A stretch of 64,000 bases of DNA from Actinoallomurus vinaceus. GTDB lineage: Bacteria; Actinomycetota; Actinomycetes; Streptosporangiales; Streptosporangiaceae. The notes under the pieces were generated by a model, which was not told where the DNA came from, searched no databases, and was given only the letters and a program-made list of their open reading frames with translations. The translations under genes were made by a program, and so were the position numbers. Below, one piece after another: positions 40,278-48,945 of this stretch (its first letter is position 1; every line of letters begins with the position of its first letter). The DNA lies in contig NZ_BAABHK010000009.1 of the NCBI RefSeq assembly GCF_039542055.1, positions 385,589 to 449,588 of the forward strand, in the 5' to 3' direction.

Positions 40278-43200
40278 GTGTCAGCAGCGTCCTATCGCCT
40301 CGTGCGGCGCGCGGGTCCCGCGCAGTCGCCGCCGCCGGTGCTCGACGAGCACCAGCGACAGGTCGTCGCGCACGCCGGCGGGCCGCTGCTCGTGCTGGCC
40401 GGGCCGGGCACCGGCAAGACGACCACGATCGTCGAGACCGTCGTCGACCGTATCGAGAACCGCGGGGTCGACCCGGAGCGGGTGCTCGTCCTGACGTTCG
40501 GCCGCAAGGCGGCGGGGGAGCTGCGGGAGCGCATGACGGGCCGGCTGCGGCGCACCACCCGGACGCCGCTGGCACTGACCTTCCACTCCTACGCGTACGC
40601 GCTGCTGCGCCGCGAGGCCGTCCTGGACGGCGACGAGGCGCCCCGGCTGCTGTCCGGCCCCGAGCATCTCCTCGAAGTCCGCCGGCTGCTCACCGGTGAG
40701 GTCGCCGACGGCGCGCGGGACTGGCCGTCGCGGCTGCACGAGACGCTGAAGACGCGGGGGTTCGCCGAGGAGCTGCGCGACTTCATCCTGCGCGCCGCCG
40801 AACGCGGCCTCGGGCCGTCGGACCTGGTCACCCTGGGGCGCGGCCACCACCGCGACGACTGGTACGCCGCCGGGCGGTTCCTGCACCGGTACGAACAGCG
40901 CTTCGACGTCGATCCGATCATCGCCTACGACTACGCGGAGCTGGTCCGGGCCGCCGCCGGGCTGCTCACCGACGAGGACGTACGACGGCGGGAGCGCGCG
41001 GCGTACGACGTCATCCTGGTCGACGAGTACCAGGACACCGACCCGGCGCAGGAGTACCTCCTCCAGCAACTGGCCGGAGGCGGGCGGGACCTGATCGCCG
41101 TCGGCGACCCCGACCAGTCGATCTACGGCTTCCGGGGTGCGGACGTGCGCGGCATCCTGGAGTTCCCCCAGCGGTTCCGTACGGTGACGGGCGAGGAGGC
41201 GCCGGTCGTCTCGCTGCGGACCTGCCGCCGGATGGGCCCGGTGATCCTGGAGGCGTCCCGGCGGATCGCCGGGCGGCTGCCGCTCGGCGCGCTCGCCGGG
41301 GAGCACCGCGAGCTGCTGCCGGTCGAGGCGGCCGACGACGAGGCCGCGGACGCGCGGGCGGTCCGGATGGTCGAGGCCGACAGCGCGAGCCAGGAGGCCG
41401 CGCTGGTCGCCGACGAACTGCGCCGCGCCCACCTGCTGGAGAACGTCCCCTGGTCGCGGATGGCCGTGCTCGTACGGTCGGCGGTGCGCCAGGTGCCGCC
41501 GCTGCGCCGTGCCCTGGCCGCCGCCGGCGTGCCCGTCGTCGTGGCCGGTGACGAGGTGCCGCTGATCAACGAGCCCGGCGCGCGGCCGTTCATCGTGCTG
41601 CTGCGGGCGGCCCTGCGGCCCGCGCTGCTCGACGAGGAGGCCGCCGAGGAACTCGCGCTCGGCCCGCTGGGCGGCGCGGACGCCCTCCGGCTGCGCCGGC
41701 TCCGCCGCGCCCTGCGCGACCTGGGCTCCCTGTCCGGTGAGGACGCGGGCGACGGGCTGCTCGTCCGGGCGCTGAACGACCCGCGCGAGCTGCTGCTCAT
41801 CAACCCGAAGGTCCGTGAGCCGGCCGAGCGGGTCGCCCGGCTCATCGCCCTCGCCCGCGAGACGGTCCGGGGCGGCGGCGGGGCCGAGGACGTGCTGTGG
41901 GCGGTGTGGCAGGAGAGCGGCCTCGCCGACCGGCTCCTCGAGCAGAGCGTCCGGGGCGGGGCCCGGGGCGCGGCGGCCGACCGGGACCTCGACGCGGTGG
42001 TCGCGCTGTTCGACATGGCCGCGCGGTTCACCGACCGGCTGCCGGAGGCGGGTACGGAGGTCTTCCTCGACGACCTGGCCTCGCAGGAGATCCCCGGTGA
42101 CAGCCTGTCCGAGCAGGCGCCCCAGGGCGAGGCGGTGCGCATCCTCACCGCGCACCGGTCCAAAGGGCTCGAATGGGACCTCGTCATCGTCGCCGGCGTA
42201 CAGGAGGGCGTCTGGCCCGACCTGCGGCTGCGCGGCTCGCTGCTGGGCAGCGAGGAGCTCATCGAGGCCGCGACCGGCCTCGCCGACCCCGATGACACCG
42301 GGGCCTCGCTGGCCGCCAAGATGATGGAGGAGGAGCGGCGGCTGTTCTACGTCGCGGTGACCCGCGCCCGGCGCCGCCTCATCGTGACCGCCGTCGGCGG
42401 GGAGGACACCGAGGACCGGCCCTCGCGGTTCCTCCGCGAGCTGGTCCCGGACGCCACCGAGCACGCCCAGCTCGACGAACGCACGCGCTGGCTGTCCCTG
42501 CGCGCCCTCGTCGCGGACCTGCGCTCCGCGGTCGGCGACCCGAAGACGCCCGCGCCGCTGCGCCGGGCCGCGGCCGGGCACTTGGCCCGCCTGGCGCGCG
42601 CCGGGGTGCAGGGCGCCGACCCGCGCGACTGGTACGCCCTGACGGAGCTGTCCGATCCCGGCCCCGCCTTCCGCGAGGACGAGAAGCTCGTACTGTCGCC
42701 CTCGCAGGTCGAGACCTTCGAGAAGTGCGGGCTGCGCTGGCTGCTCGCCGCCTGCGTGGGCGCGGAGGACGGCGGCGCGGGGGAGTTCGCGACGATGGGC
42801 CGGGTCATCCACGCGGTCGCCGAACTGGTCGGCACCGACGAGAACGTGAACGACGTGGACATCGCCAAGCGGCTCGACGAGATCTGGGACGACCTGGACT
42901 TCCGCAGCGTCTGGTACTCCGAGAAACAGCGGAGACAGGCCGAGGAGATGGTCGCCAAGTTCATGGCCTGGCACGAGCGCGCCGACGCCCGTGAGCTGGT
43001 CTCGATCGAGGAGCCGTTCAGCCTCGACCTGGGCCGGGTCGAGATCCGCGGCCGGATCGACCGGGCCGAGCGCGACGGCGACGGCCGCGCCTGGATCGTC
43101 GACATCAAGACCTCCAGCGCCGTCGTACGCGAGGACGACCTGGCCCGCCACCCGCAGCTCGGCGTGTACCAACTGGCGGTCATGCTCGGCGCGTTCGCCG

Positions 43201-43457
43201 ACAAGGGCCTGATCGAGCCGGGCGGGGCCGAGCTCATCCAGGTCGGCAAGGCGTCCTTCGCGGCCCGGGTGCGCGTCCAGACGCAGCAGCCGCCGTCGGC
43301 GGACGAGGACCCGCAGTGGCCGCGCAAGCTCGTCGACCGCGTCGCCGAGGGCATGGCGAGCCCGGTCTTCGAGGCCCGCCGCGACGACCACTGCCGCACC
43401 TGCCCCGTACGCGGCTCCTGCCCGGCCCACGACGACGGCGGCCAGGTGACGCCGTGA
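40278..43457 (+). CDS. adnA: AdnA: UvrD-like helicase/RecB-like nuclease subunit
   Basis: 1059 residues from a GTG. The N-terminal motor has Walker A LAGPGTGKTTT (about 40-50), LVDEYQDTDPAQEYL near 247, GDPDQSIYGFRGA and HRSKGLEWDLVIV. The C-terminal nuclease has SPSQVETFEKCGLRWLLAAC, WIVDIKTSSAVV near 938 (catalytic Asp and Lys), and CRTCPVRGSC; its four Cys fit a 4Fe-4S clasp. AdnA pairs with AdnB to resect double-strand breaks in actinobacteria. The order adnA then adnB matches mycobacteria, but here a 432-bp repeat-filled gap separates them. The ribosome site is weak. Confidence 0.93.
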   Translation: MSAASYRLVRRAGPAQSPPPVLDEHQRQVVAHAGGPLLVLAGPGTGKTTTIVETVVDRIENRGVDPERVLVLTFGRKAAGELRERMTGRLRRTTRTPLALTFHSYAYALLRREAVLDGDEAPRLLSGPEHLLEVRRLLTGEVADGARDWPSRLHETLKTRGFAEELRDFILRAAERGLGPSDLVTLGRGHHRDDWYAAGRFLHRYEQRFDVDPIIAYDYAELVRAAAGLLTDEDVRRRERAAYDVILVDEYQDTDPAQEYLLQQLAGGGRDLIAVGDPDQSIYGFRGADVRGILEFPQRFRTVTGEEAPVVSLRTCRRMGPVILEASRRIAGRLPLGALAGEHRELLPVEAADDEAADARAVRMVEADSASQEAALVADELRRAHLLENVPWSRMAVLVRSAVRQVPPLRRALAAAGVPVVVAGDEVPLINEPGARPFIVLLRAALRPALLDEEAAEELALGPLGGADALRLRRLRRALRDLGSLSGEDAGDGLLVRALNDPRELLLINPKVREPAERVARLIALARETVRGGGGAEDVLWAVWQESGLADRLLEQSVRGGARGAAADRDLDAVVALFDMAARFTDRLPEAGTEVFLDDLASQEIPGDSLSEQAPQGEAVRILTAHRSKGLEWDLVIVAGVQEGVWPDLRLRGSLLGSEELIEAATGLADPDDTGASLAAKMMEEERRLFYVAVTRARRRLIVTAVGGEDTEDRPSRFLRELVPDATEHAQLDERTRWLSLRALVADLRSAVGDPKTPAPLRRAAAGHLARLARAGVQGADPRDWYALTELSDPGPAFREDEKLVLSPSQVETFEKCGLRWLLAACVGAEDGGAGEFATMGRVIHAVAELVGTDENVNDVDIAKRLDEIWDDLDFRSVWYSEKQRRQAEEMVAKFMAWHERADARELVSIEEPFSLDLGRVEIRGRIDRAERDGDGRAWIVDIKTSSAVVREDDLARHPQLGVYQLAVMLGAFADKGLIEPGGAELIQVGKASFAARVRVQTQQPPSADEDPQWPRKLVDRVAEGMASPVFEARRDDHCRTCPVRGSCPAHDDGGQVTP

Positions 43458-43468
43458 CCGCCCCGGAC

Positions 43469-43876
43469 GACGGGGGTGCCGCGCCCTCGCGTCACCGGGA
43501 TGCTGTGACCGGCCCGTACGGCCGGGGTGCCGTGACCGGGCGTCGTCGGGATGTCGTGGCCGGCTTGGGCGACGGGGGTGCGGCGCCCTCGCGTCACCGG
43601 GATGCTGTGACCGGCCCGTACGGCCGGGGTGCCGTGACCGGGTGTCGCTGGGATGTCGTGGCCGGCTTGGGCGACGGGGGTGCGGCGCCCTCGCGTCACC
43701 GGGATGCTGTGACCGGCCCGTACGGCCGGGGTGCCGTGACCGGGTGTCGCTGGGATGTCGTGGCCGGCTCGGGCGACGGGGGTGCCGCGCCCTCGCGTCA
43801 CCGAGATGTCGTGACCGGGCCGTACGGTGGCGGTGCCGCGACCCCGGGACGCCGGGTGCCGTGAACGGGCCGAGGG
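43469..43876. repeat. 51/102-bp tandem repeat between adnA and adnB
   Basis: GACGGGGGTG recurs at 43469, 43571, 43673 and 43775 (exact 102-bp steps) and again near 43876. Each 102-bp unit consists of two related 51-bp halves, both starting GGGGTGCCG with CGGGATG at the same offset. Copies two and three are nearly identical. Because 51 is a multiple of three, several frames stay open, giving 17-residue peptide repeats on both strands, but no start site, domain or family supports a protein. The array fills the 432-bp gap 43458-43889. Confidence 0.95.
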
Positions 43877-43889
43877 ACGGGGGTGTGCC

Positions 43890-46800
43890 GTGATCAGTCC
43901 TCAGGAGCTGGCGCACCGGCTCGGGGTGCCGGAGCCGACTCCCGACCAGGCCGCCGTCATCGAGGCGCCGCTCGGCCCGATGGCGGTCATCGCCGGGGCC
44001 GGATCCGGCAAGAGCGAGACCATGGCGGCCCGCGTCGTCTGGCTGGTCGCCAACGGGCTCATCCGGCCCGAGCGCGTGCTCGGCCTGACGTTCACCCGCA
44101 AGGCCGCGGCCGAGCTCGCCGAGCGCGTACGCCGCCGGCTCGACCAGCTGCGCGAACACGAGGACCTCATCGACCCGCAGATCCTCGACGGCGAGCCGAC
44201 CGTGTCGACCTACCACGCGTACGCCGCGCGGCTGTTCGGCGACCACGCGCTGCGCGCCGCGCTGGAGCCCACGATGCGCCTCGTCACCCCGGCGGTGGCC
44301 TGGCAGATCGCGGCGCGCGTCGTCGACGCGTACGACGGGCCGATGGACGCCGTCGAATGGGGGCCCGACACCGTCACCAAGGCGGTCATCGGGCTGTCCG
44401 GGGAGCTGTCGGAGCACCTGCGCACCCCCGATGACGTGCGGAGGCTGGGCGCCTGGCTGAGCGAACGCCTCGCTGAGGTCAAGAAGCCGACCAAGAAGCA
44501 TCAGGGCTCGACCATGACCGCCCAGGCGGTGCGCGAGCAGCTCATGCCGCTCGTGGAGGCGTACCAGCGGGCCAAGGCCAAGCGGGAGGTGCTGGACCAC
44601 GGCGACCAGATGGCGCTCGCCGCGCGGATCGCGGCCGAGCACCCCGAGGTCGGCCAGATCGAGCGGTCCCGCTACGCCGCCGTGCTGCTCGACGAGTACC
44701 AGGACACCAGCCACGCCCAGCTCGTGCTGCTGAAGTCGCTGTTCGGCGGCGGGCATCCGGTCACGGCCGTCGGTGACCCCTGCCAGTCGATCTACGGCTG
44801 GCGGGGTGCGAGCGCCGGCAACCTCCTCGGCTTCGTCCGTGACTTCCCGTACGGCGAGCGGCCCGCGCCGATGCGGCAGCTGTCGACCAGCTTCCGCAAC
44901 GGTGAACGGGTCCTCGACGCGGCCGCCCGCATCCAGGGCGAGCTGCGCGAGGAGGCCAAGGACGTGCCCCGGCTGTGGCCCGGCGCGGCGCAGCAGGCGC
45001 GCGGGCGCGTCGAGTGCGGGCTGCTCGACACCGTCGAGGACGAGGCCGAGCGGCTGGCCGACCGCATCGTCCGCCTGCTGCGGCAGCCGAAGGACCTCGC
45101 CCCGGACGGCGACGTCTGGGAGAAGACGAGCCGGCACGGGCCCGGTCTCCAGCCGTCCGACATCGCCGTCCTGGCCCGCAAACGCGCGCAGTTCCCCCTG
45201 ATCCGCGCGGCGCTGGAGGCCCGTGGCGTCCCCGTCGAGGTGGTCGGCCTCGGCGGGCTGCTCACCGTGCCGGAGGTGCAGGACGTCGTCGCCACCCTCA
45301 AGGTCGTGCACGACCCGACGGCCGGGGCGTCCCTGGCCCGGCTGCTCACCGGCCCGCGCTGGCGCCTCGGCCCGCACGACCTGGTCGCCCTCGGCCGCCG
45401 CTCCCGCGAACTCGCCCGCGAGGGCGCCCGCGACCTGGACCCCGACGCCGAGACCACGGCGGGCGCGTTGGGCGCGTCGGGCGACCGCGGACCGCGTTCG
45501 GACCAGGGAGCGCAGTTCGACACCGCCGACCCGCTCCGGCAGGTGGTCGAGGAGCTGAACGACGAGAACGGCAGTCTCGTCGACGCTCTCGACGACCCCG
45601 GCCCGGCCGAGAAGTACAGCGACGAGGGGTACGCCCGGCTCGAACGCCTCCGCGACGAGCTGCGGGTCCTGCGCCGCCACGTCGGCCTGCCGCTGCCCGA
45701 CCTGGTGACCGAGGTCGAGCGCACTCTCGGGCTCGACATCGAGGTCGCCTCCCGGTCCGGCCTGGACCCGGTGACCGCCCGCGCCGACCTCGACGCGTTC
45801 GTCGACGCCGCCGCGTCCTTCGCCGGCGACGCGGAGGACCCGACGCTTGGAGCGTTCCTCGCCTACCTGAAGGCCGCCGAGTCCGAGGAGTTCGGCCTGG
45901 AGGCGGGACGCGTGGGCGAGACCAACAGCGTCAAGCTCCTGACCGTGCACGCCGCCAAGGGCCTGGAGTGGGACGTCGTCGCCATCCCCGGTCTCGTCTG
46001 GAACCCGACGAAGGACGGCGCGCCCGGCGCCGGATCGGTCTTCCCCGCCCGGCCGCAGAACTCCTCCCGGTGGACCACCAACGCCCGCGTCCTGCCGTAC
46101 CCCCTCCGCGGCGACCGCGCCGACCTGCCGCCGCTGAACGGCCTGCAGAAGGACGACGTCGAGGAGTTCAACGTTGCCACCGCCGACCGCGACCTGCGCG
46201 AGGAACGCCGCCTCGGGTACGTCGCCGTGACCCGCGCCCGCCACCTGCTGATCGCGACGGGGTACCGCTGGGGCACCGCGAGCCGTCCGCTGCAGCCCTC
46301 GCCGTTCCTGGAGGAGATCCGGGAGGCGTGCGAGGCCGGTGCGGGCCAGGTCGGCTACTGGGCCGACGAGCCGGTCGGCGAGGAGAACCCGCTGCTCGCC
46401 GAGCAGGACACCGCCTCCTGGCCCGCCCTGCCGGAGGGCGAGCGGTACGACGCGGTCGCCGAGGGCGCCCGGATGGTTGACGACGCGATGCACGGCCGGC
46501 TCCGCCTCGGCTACCTGCCGCTGGCGCCGCGCGACCGCAGCCGCGCCTCCGCGTGGGCCCGCGACGTGGAGCTCCTGCTGGCCGAGCGCGACCGGGCGCG
46601 CGGCGTCGACGGCCTCGCCGTCGAACTGCCCGCCCACCTGTCGGTGTCGTCGCTGGTCACGCTGGCCCGCGACCCGGCGGCGCTGGCCCGCCAGATCCGG
46701 CGGCCGCTGCCCCGGCCCCCGGCCCCGTACGCCCGGCGCGGCACCGCCTTCCACCGCTGGCTGGAGTCCCGCTGGGGCCAGCAGCGGCTGCTGGACCTCG

Positions 46801-47222
46801 ACGACCTGCCCGGTGCCTCCGACGACAGCGCCGGCGCCGACGGCGAGCTCGAGACGCTGCGGGCCGCGTTCGAGCGCAGCGCCTGGGCCGACCAGGAGCC
46901 GTACGACGTGGAGGTGCCGTTCGAGACCATGGTCGGCGACCGGCTGATCCGGGGCCGGATGGACGCGGTGTTCCGCACGGACGACGGCGGCTACGAGGTC
47001 GTCGACTGGAAGACCGGCCGCCCGCCCACCGGGGAGGAGGCCCGTGTCGTGTCCGTGCAGCTCGCGGCGTACCGCATCGCCTGGGCGCAGCTCGCGGACG
47101 TCCCGGTCGACAAGGTCAGCGCCGCGTTCCACTACGTCGCGGCCGACCGGACCATTCGCCCCGCCGACCTCCTCGACGCCGACGGCCTCGCCGCCCTCCT
47201 GGAGAAGATCCCCACGGTCTGA
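43890..47222 (+). CDS. adnB: AdnB: UvrD-like helicase/RecB-like nuclease subunit
   Basis: 1110 residues from the GTG at 43890 (VISPQELAHRLGVPEPTPDQ); a longer frame begins inside the repeat array and is rejected. Motor motifs: AGAGSGKSETM at 35-45, FTRKAAAELAERVR, VLLDEYQDTSHAQ near 267, GDPCQSIYGWRGAS, TVHAAKGLEWDVV and YVAVTRARH. The C-terminal nuclease has RRGTAFHRWLESRWG and GYEVVDWKTGRPP near 1033. No Cys cluster is visible, unlike AdnA. Together they form the AdnAB end-resection machine, the actinobacterial counterpart of RecBCD/AddAB. A 14-bp hairpin follows the stop. Confidence 0.94.
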   Translation: MISPQELAHRLGVPEPTPDQAAVIEAPLGPMAVIAGAGSGKSETMAARVVWLVANGLIRPERVLGLTFTRKAAAELAERVRRRLDQLREHEDLIDPQILDGEPTVSTYHAYAARLFGDHALRAALEPTMRLVTPAVAWQIAARVVDAYDGPMDAVEWGPDTVTKAVIGLSGELSEHLRTPDDVRRLGAWLSERLAEVKKPTKKHQGSTMTAQAVREQLMPLVEAYQRAKAKREVLDHGDQMALAARIAAEHPEVGQIERSRYAAVLLDEYQDTSHAQLVLLKSLFGGGHPVTAVGDPCQSIYGWRGASAGNLLGFVRDFPYGERPAPMRQLSTSFRNGERVLDAAARIQGELREEAKDVPRLWPGAAQQARGRVECGLLDTVEDEAERLADRIVRLLRQPKDLAPDGDVWEKTSRHGPGLQPSDIAVLARKRAQFPLIRAALEARGVPVEVVGLGGLLTVPEVQDVVATLKVVHDPTAGASLARLLTGPRWRLGPHDLVALGRRSRELAREGARDLDPDAETTAGALGASGDRGPRSDQGAQFDTADPLRQVVEELNDENGSLVDALDDPGPAEKYSDEGYARLERLRDELRVLRRHVGLPLPDLVTEVERTLGLDIEVASRSGLDPVTARADLDAFVDAAASFAGDAEDPTLGAFLAYLKAAESEEFGLEAGRVGETNSVKLLTVHAAKGLEWDVVAIPGLVWNPTKDGAPGAGSVFPARPQNSSRWTTNARVLPYPLRGDRADLPPLNGLQKDDVEEFNVATADRDLREERRLGYVAVTRARHLLIATGYRWGTASRPLQPSPFLEEIREACEAGAGQVGYWADEPVGEENPLLAEQDTASWPALPEGERYDAVAEGARMVDDAMHGRLRLGYLPLAPRDRSRASAWARDVELLLAERDRARGVDGLAVELPAHLSVSSLVTLARDPAALARQIRRPLPRPPAPYARRGTAFHRWLESRWGQQRLLDLDDLPGASDDSAGADGELETLRAAFERSAWADQEPYDVEVPFETMVGDRLIRGRMDAVFRTDDGGYEVVDWKTGRPPTGEEARVVSVQLAAYRIAWAQLADVPVDKVSAAFHYVAADRTIRPADLLDADGLAALLEKIPTV

Positions 47223-47225
47223 CGA

Positions 47226-47279
47226 GATCTCTTCCGTCTCGCCTGTAGTCCGGGGTGACTCGCCGGACTACAGGCGGGG
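47226..47279 (+). repeat. 54-bp dispersed repeat, copy 1 (intact palindrome)
   Basis: This 54-bp stretch recurs at 48299-48352 in the same orientation with about 46 identical positions; both share CCTGTAGTCCGGGGTGACT. Here it contains a perfect 14-bp stem. The two copies bracket the secreted beta-propeller gene. Confidence 0.8.
47240..47276. terminator. 14-bp perfect hairpin between adnB and the propeller gene
   Basis: CGCCTGTAGTCCGG (47240-47253) is an exact complement of CCGGACTACAGGCG (47263-47276) with a 9-base loop. Placed 18 bp after adnB and before a converging gene, it can terminate adnB transcription. Confidence 0.7.
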
Positions 47280-47375
47280 GACTGAGCCGTCGTCCCAGAA
47301 CGGTCCCGCGCGGCTGGTGCGGCGAGCGGGTCGTCGGCCGGCTCCGGAACCTCTCAGGCGGCGCCGACCGGGCCG

Positions 47376-48170
47376 TCAGCGGAAGACGGGGCGCATGGCG
47401 TAGACCCGGTTCGGCTTGTTGTAGCCGAAGAAGACCCGGGTGCCCCGGGCGGCGGGCGCGACGGCGAGGCCCTCGCTCTCGCCGGTCAGCGGGATGTCGA
47501 TCGTGTCGAGGATCCGGCCCCGCCGATTCAACACGGTGATCTTGTTGTTCGTGTAGTAGAGGATCTTGTCGCCGGCCATCTCGAGGCCCTGCGGCACACC
47601 CTGGTACGGCAGGCCGAAGCGCGATCGGACCCGGCCGCGCAGGTCGGTGAAGGCGAAGACGAAAGGCCCCTGGTCGCCCGGTCCTGCGTGGACGAGCAGA
47701 CCGTCGCGCCGATTGTCGACGGCGACGAGCCCGGAGTTGCCCAGCGACGCGAAGTCGATCGTCCGGACGATCCTCGGGTCGCGGGCCGCGATGTTCACGA
47801 CATTGACCTTGGTGGGATTGGTGCCGCCGCCGGTGGCGACGTACAGCATCCCGTCGGCATCGCGGAAGCTGATCTCCGCCGCGTGGCCGACGGCCAGCGG
47901 CCGGGTCTCCTTCAGCCTGGTCCCGGAGCGGTCGTACGCCCGGATCACCCCCATGCCGCCGCCGACGTCGAACCCGATGTAGAAGCGGCCGCGCCGGTAG
48001 GCGAGCCCCTGAATGTTGCCGGTGTCGGGCACGTTGAAGACGAGGTCGAACGCGTACGCGCGGGCGGACGCCGGCCCGGCCCCGGCGACGAGCGCCGCGG
48101 CGCCGGCCAGCCCGGCGCCTCCGGCGTTCGTGAGCAGCCTCCGGCGGGTCATGGATCCTTCGGGTCGCAT
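47376..48170 (-). CDS. secreted beta-propeller protein with Tat-like signal
   Basis: 264 residues from the ATG at 48168-48170 with AGGAG four bases before. The signal MTRRRLLTNAGGAGLAGAAAL (from residue 7) has a Tat-like RRRLL and a cleavage-like PASARA. The mature protein is all-beta with repeated blades: NIQGLAYRRGRFYIGFDVGGGMGV, AAEISFRDADGMLYVATGGG, NSGLVAVDNRRDGLLVHAGPG, QGLEMAGDKILYYTNNKITVL and SEGLAVAPAARGTRVFFGYNK. No catalytic residues are obvious. It is flanked by copies of a 54-bp repeat, and an operator-like inverted repeat lies in its promoter. Confidence 0.75.
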   Translation of the reverse strand: MRPEGSMTRRRLLTNAGGAGLAGAAALVAGAGPASARAYAFDLVFNVPDTGNIQGLAYRRGRFYIGFDVGGGMGVIRAYDRSGTRLKETRPLAVGHAAEISFRDADGMLYVATGGGTNPTKVNVVNIAARDPRIVRTIDFASLGNSGLVAVDNRRDGLLVHAGPGDQGPFVFAFTDLRGRVRSRFGLPYQGVPQGLEMAGDKILYYTNNKITVLNRRGRILDTIDIPLTGESEGLAVAPAARGTRVFFGYNKPNRVYAMRPVFR

Positions 48171-48213
48171 GCTTCTCCTGTCCCCCCGATCTCTCGACGA
48201 GCGGGTTAATAAC

Positions 48214-48240
48214 AGCTCTGTCTGATTAGTTAACAGAGCT
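48214..48240. promoter_or_regulatory. 8-bp inverted repeat in an AT-richer promoter
   Basis: AGCTCTGT (48214-48221) and ACAGAGCT (48233-48240) flank CTGATTAGTTA; the outer bases also match partly. It lies 44-70 bp upstream of the leftward propeller gene, in the most AT-rich stretch of this region (TTAATAAC, GATTAGTTAAC). A dimeric repressor operator, MarR- or TetR-like, is plausible. Confidence 0.5.
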
Positions 48241-48298
48241 TGTAACAGAAGGCTTTCCGCGTCAAGATCACGACGGCCCTGAGACCGTGGCCTGACCG

Positions 48299-48352
48299 GA
48301 TCTCTTCTGTCCCACCTGTAGTCCGGGGTGACTTGCCGGACATGGGCGGGTG
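48299..48352 (+). repeat. 54-bp dispersed repeat, copy 2 (degraded palindrome)
   Basis: Direct repeat of 47226-47279; here the outer stem is broken by substitutions (CACCTG against CATGGG), leaving only the inner part. It lies immediately upstream of the sigma factor gene, within its likely leader. Confidence 0.75.
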
Positions 48353-48387
48353 CGAGGCGATTCGACGCCTTGCGGAGGGAAGTGGTG

Positions 48388-48945
48388 ATGGATCCGCATG
48401 ACAGATTCGCCAGGGTCTACGACGAGCACTATCCGGCGATAGTGCGCTACGCGGCGCGTCGCGTCGACCCCGAGCGCGCTCGCGACGTCGCGATGGAGAC
48501 GTTCCTCGTCGCCTGGCGTCGGCTGGACGACCTGCCGGACCCGCCCGAGGCGGTGCTGCCGTGGCTGTACGGGGTCGTCCGGAACGTGCTGGCGAACGAG
48601 CAGCGCCGCAACCGCCGATGGGGACGCTTGCTCACCAGATTGCAGACCGCCCGCGCGCCCGTCGCCGAGCCCGACCACGCGACCCTGACGGTCGAGGCGA
48701 TGCGCGTGCGCGACGCCATGCGCAGGCTCTCACCGCGAGACCAGGAGGTGCTCCAGCTCATCGCCTGGGAAGGGCTCGACGTCGCGACGGCCGCCGAGGT
48801 CGTCGGCTGCTCGGCCAAGACCCTGTCCGTACGGCTGCTCCGCGCCCGCCGGCGCCTCGAGGCACTGCTCGCCGCCGATGACGCCCCGTCGTCGGCCGCA
48901 TCATTCTCCGGACGCTACGCGACCACCGAAAGGAGCCGGTCATGA
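48388..48945 (+). CDS. ECF-type RNA polymerase sigma factor (second cassette)
   Basis: 185 residues from the ATG at 48388; in-frame GTGs at 48382 and 48385 are alternatives behind GGAGG. Region 2 shows FARVYDEHYPAIVRYAARRV, DVAMETFLVAWRRLDDLP and VLPWLYGVVRNVLAN; region 4 shows LSPRDQEVLQLIAWEGLD and ATAAEVVGCSAKTLSVRLLRARRRLEALL. Both share wording with the sigma at 36676 (ETF-AWRRLDDLP, LPWLY, WEGLDV-A), marking a paralogue. The stop overlaps the next ATG, coupling it to a membrane protein. The 54-bp repeat lies in its leader. Confidence 0.88.
   Translation: MDPHDRFARVYDEHYPAIVRYAARRVDPERARDVAMETFLVAWRRLDDLPDPPEAVLPWLYGVVRNVLANEQRRNRRWGRLLTRLQTARAPVAEPDHATLTVEAMRVRDAMRRLSPRDQEVLQLIAWEGLDVATAAEVVGCSAKTLSVRLLRARRRLEALLAADDAPSSAASFSGRYATTERSRS

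Noticed and set aside
43316..43864. A frame through the adnA-adnB repeat giving a 17-residue peptide repeat
   Set aside because: The repeat unit is a multiple of three, so frames stay open automatically; no start site or ribosome site, and equivalent peptides appear on the other strand.
43469..43876. Possible CRISPR array
   Set aside because: The units are contiguous tandem copies without unique spacers, and no cas genes are present.
40281..47132. A 2283-codon open frame on the minus strand covering adnA and adnB
   Set aside because: It is the antisense of two well-supported genes; in very GC-rich DNA the complementary frame rarely meets stop codons. No domain is recognisable.
47226..48352. 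Composite transposon formed by the two 54-bp repeats
   Set aside because: There is no transposase, the repeats are direct and imperfect, and no target-site duplication is evident; the weaker statement in the findings is all that can be supported.
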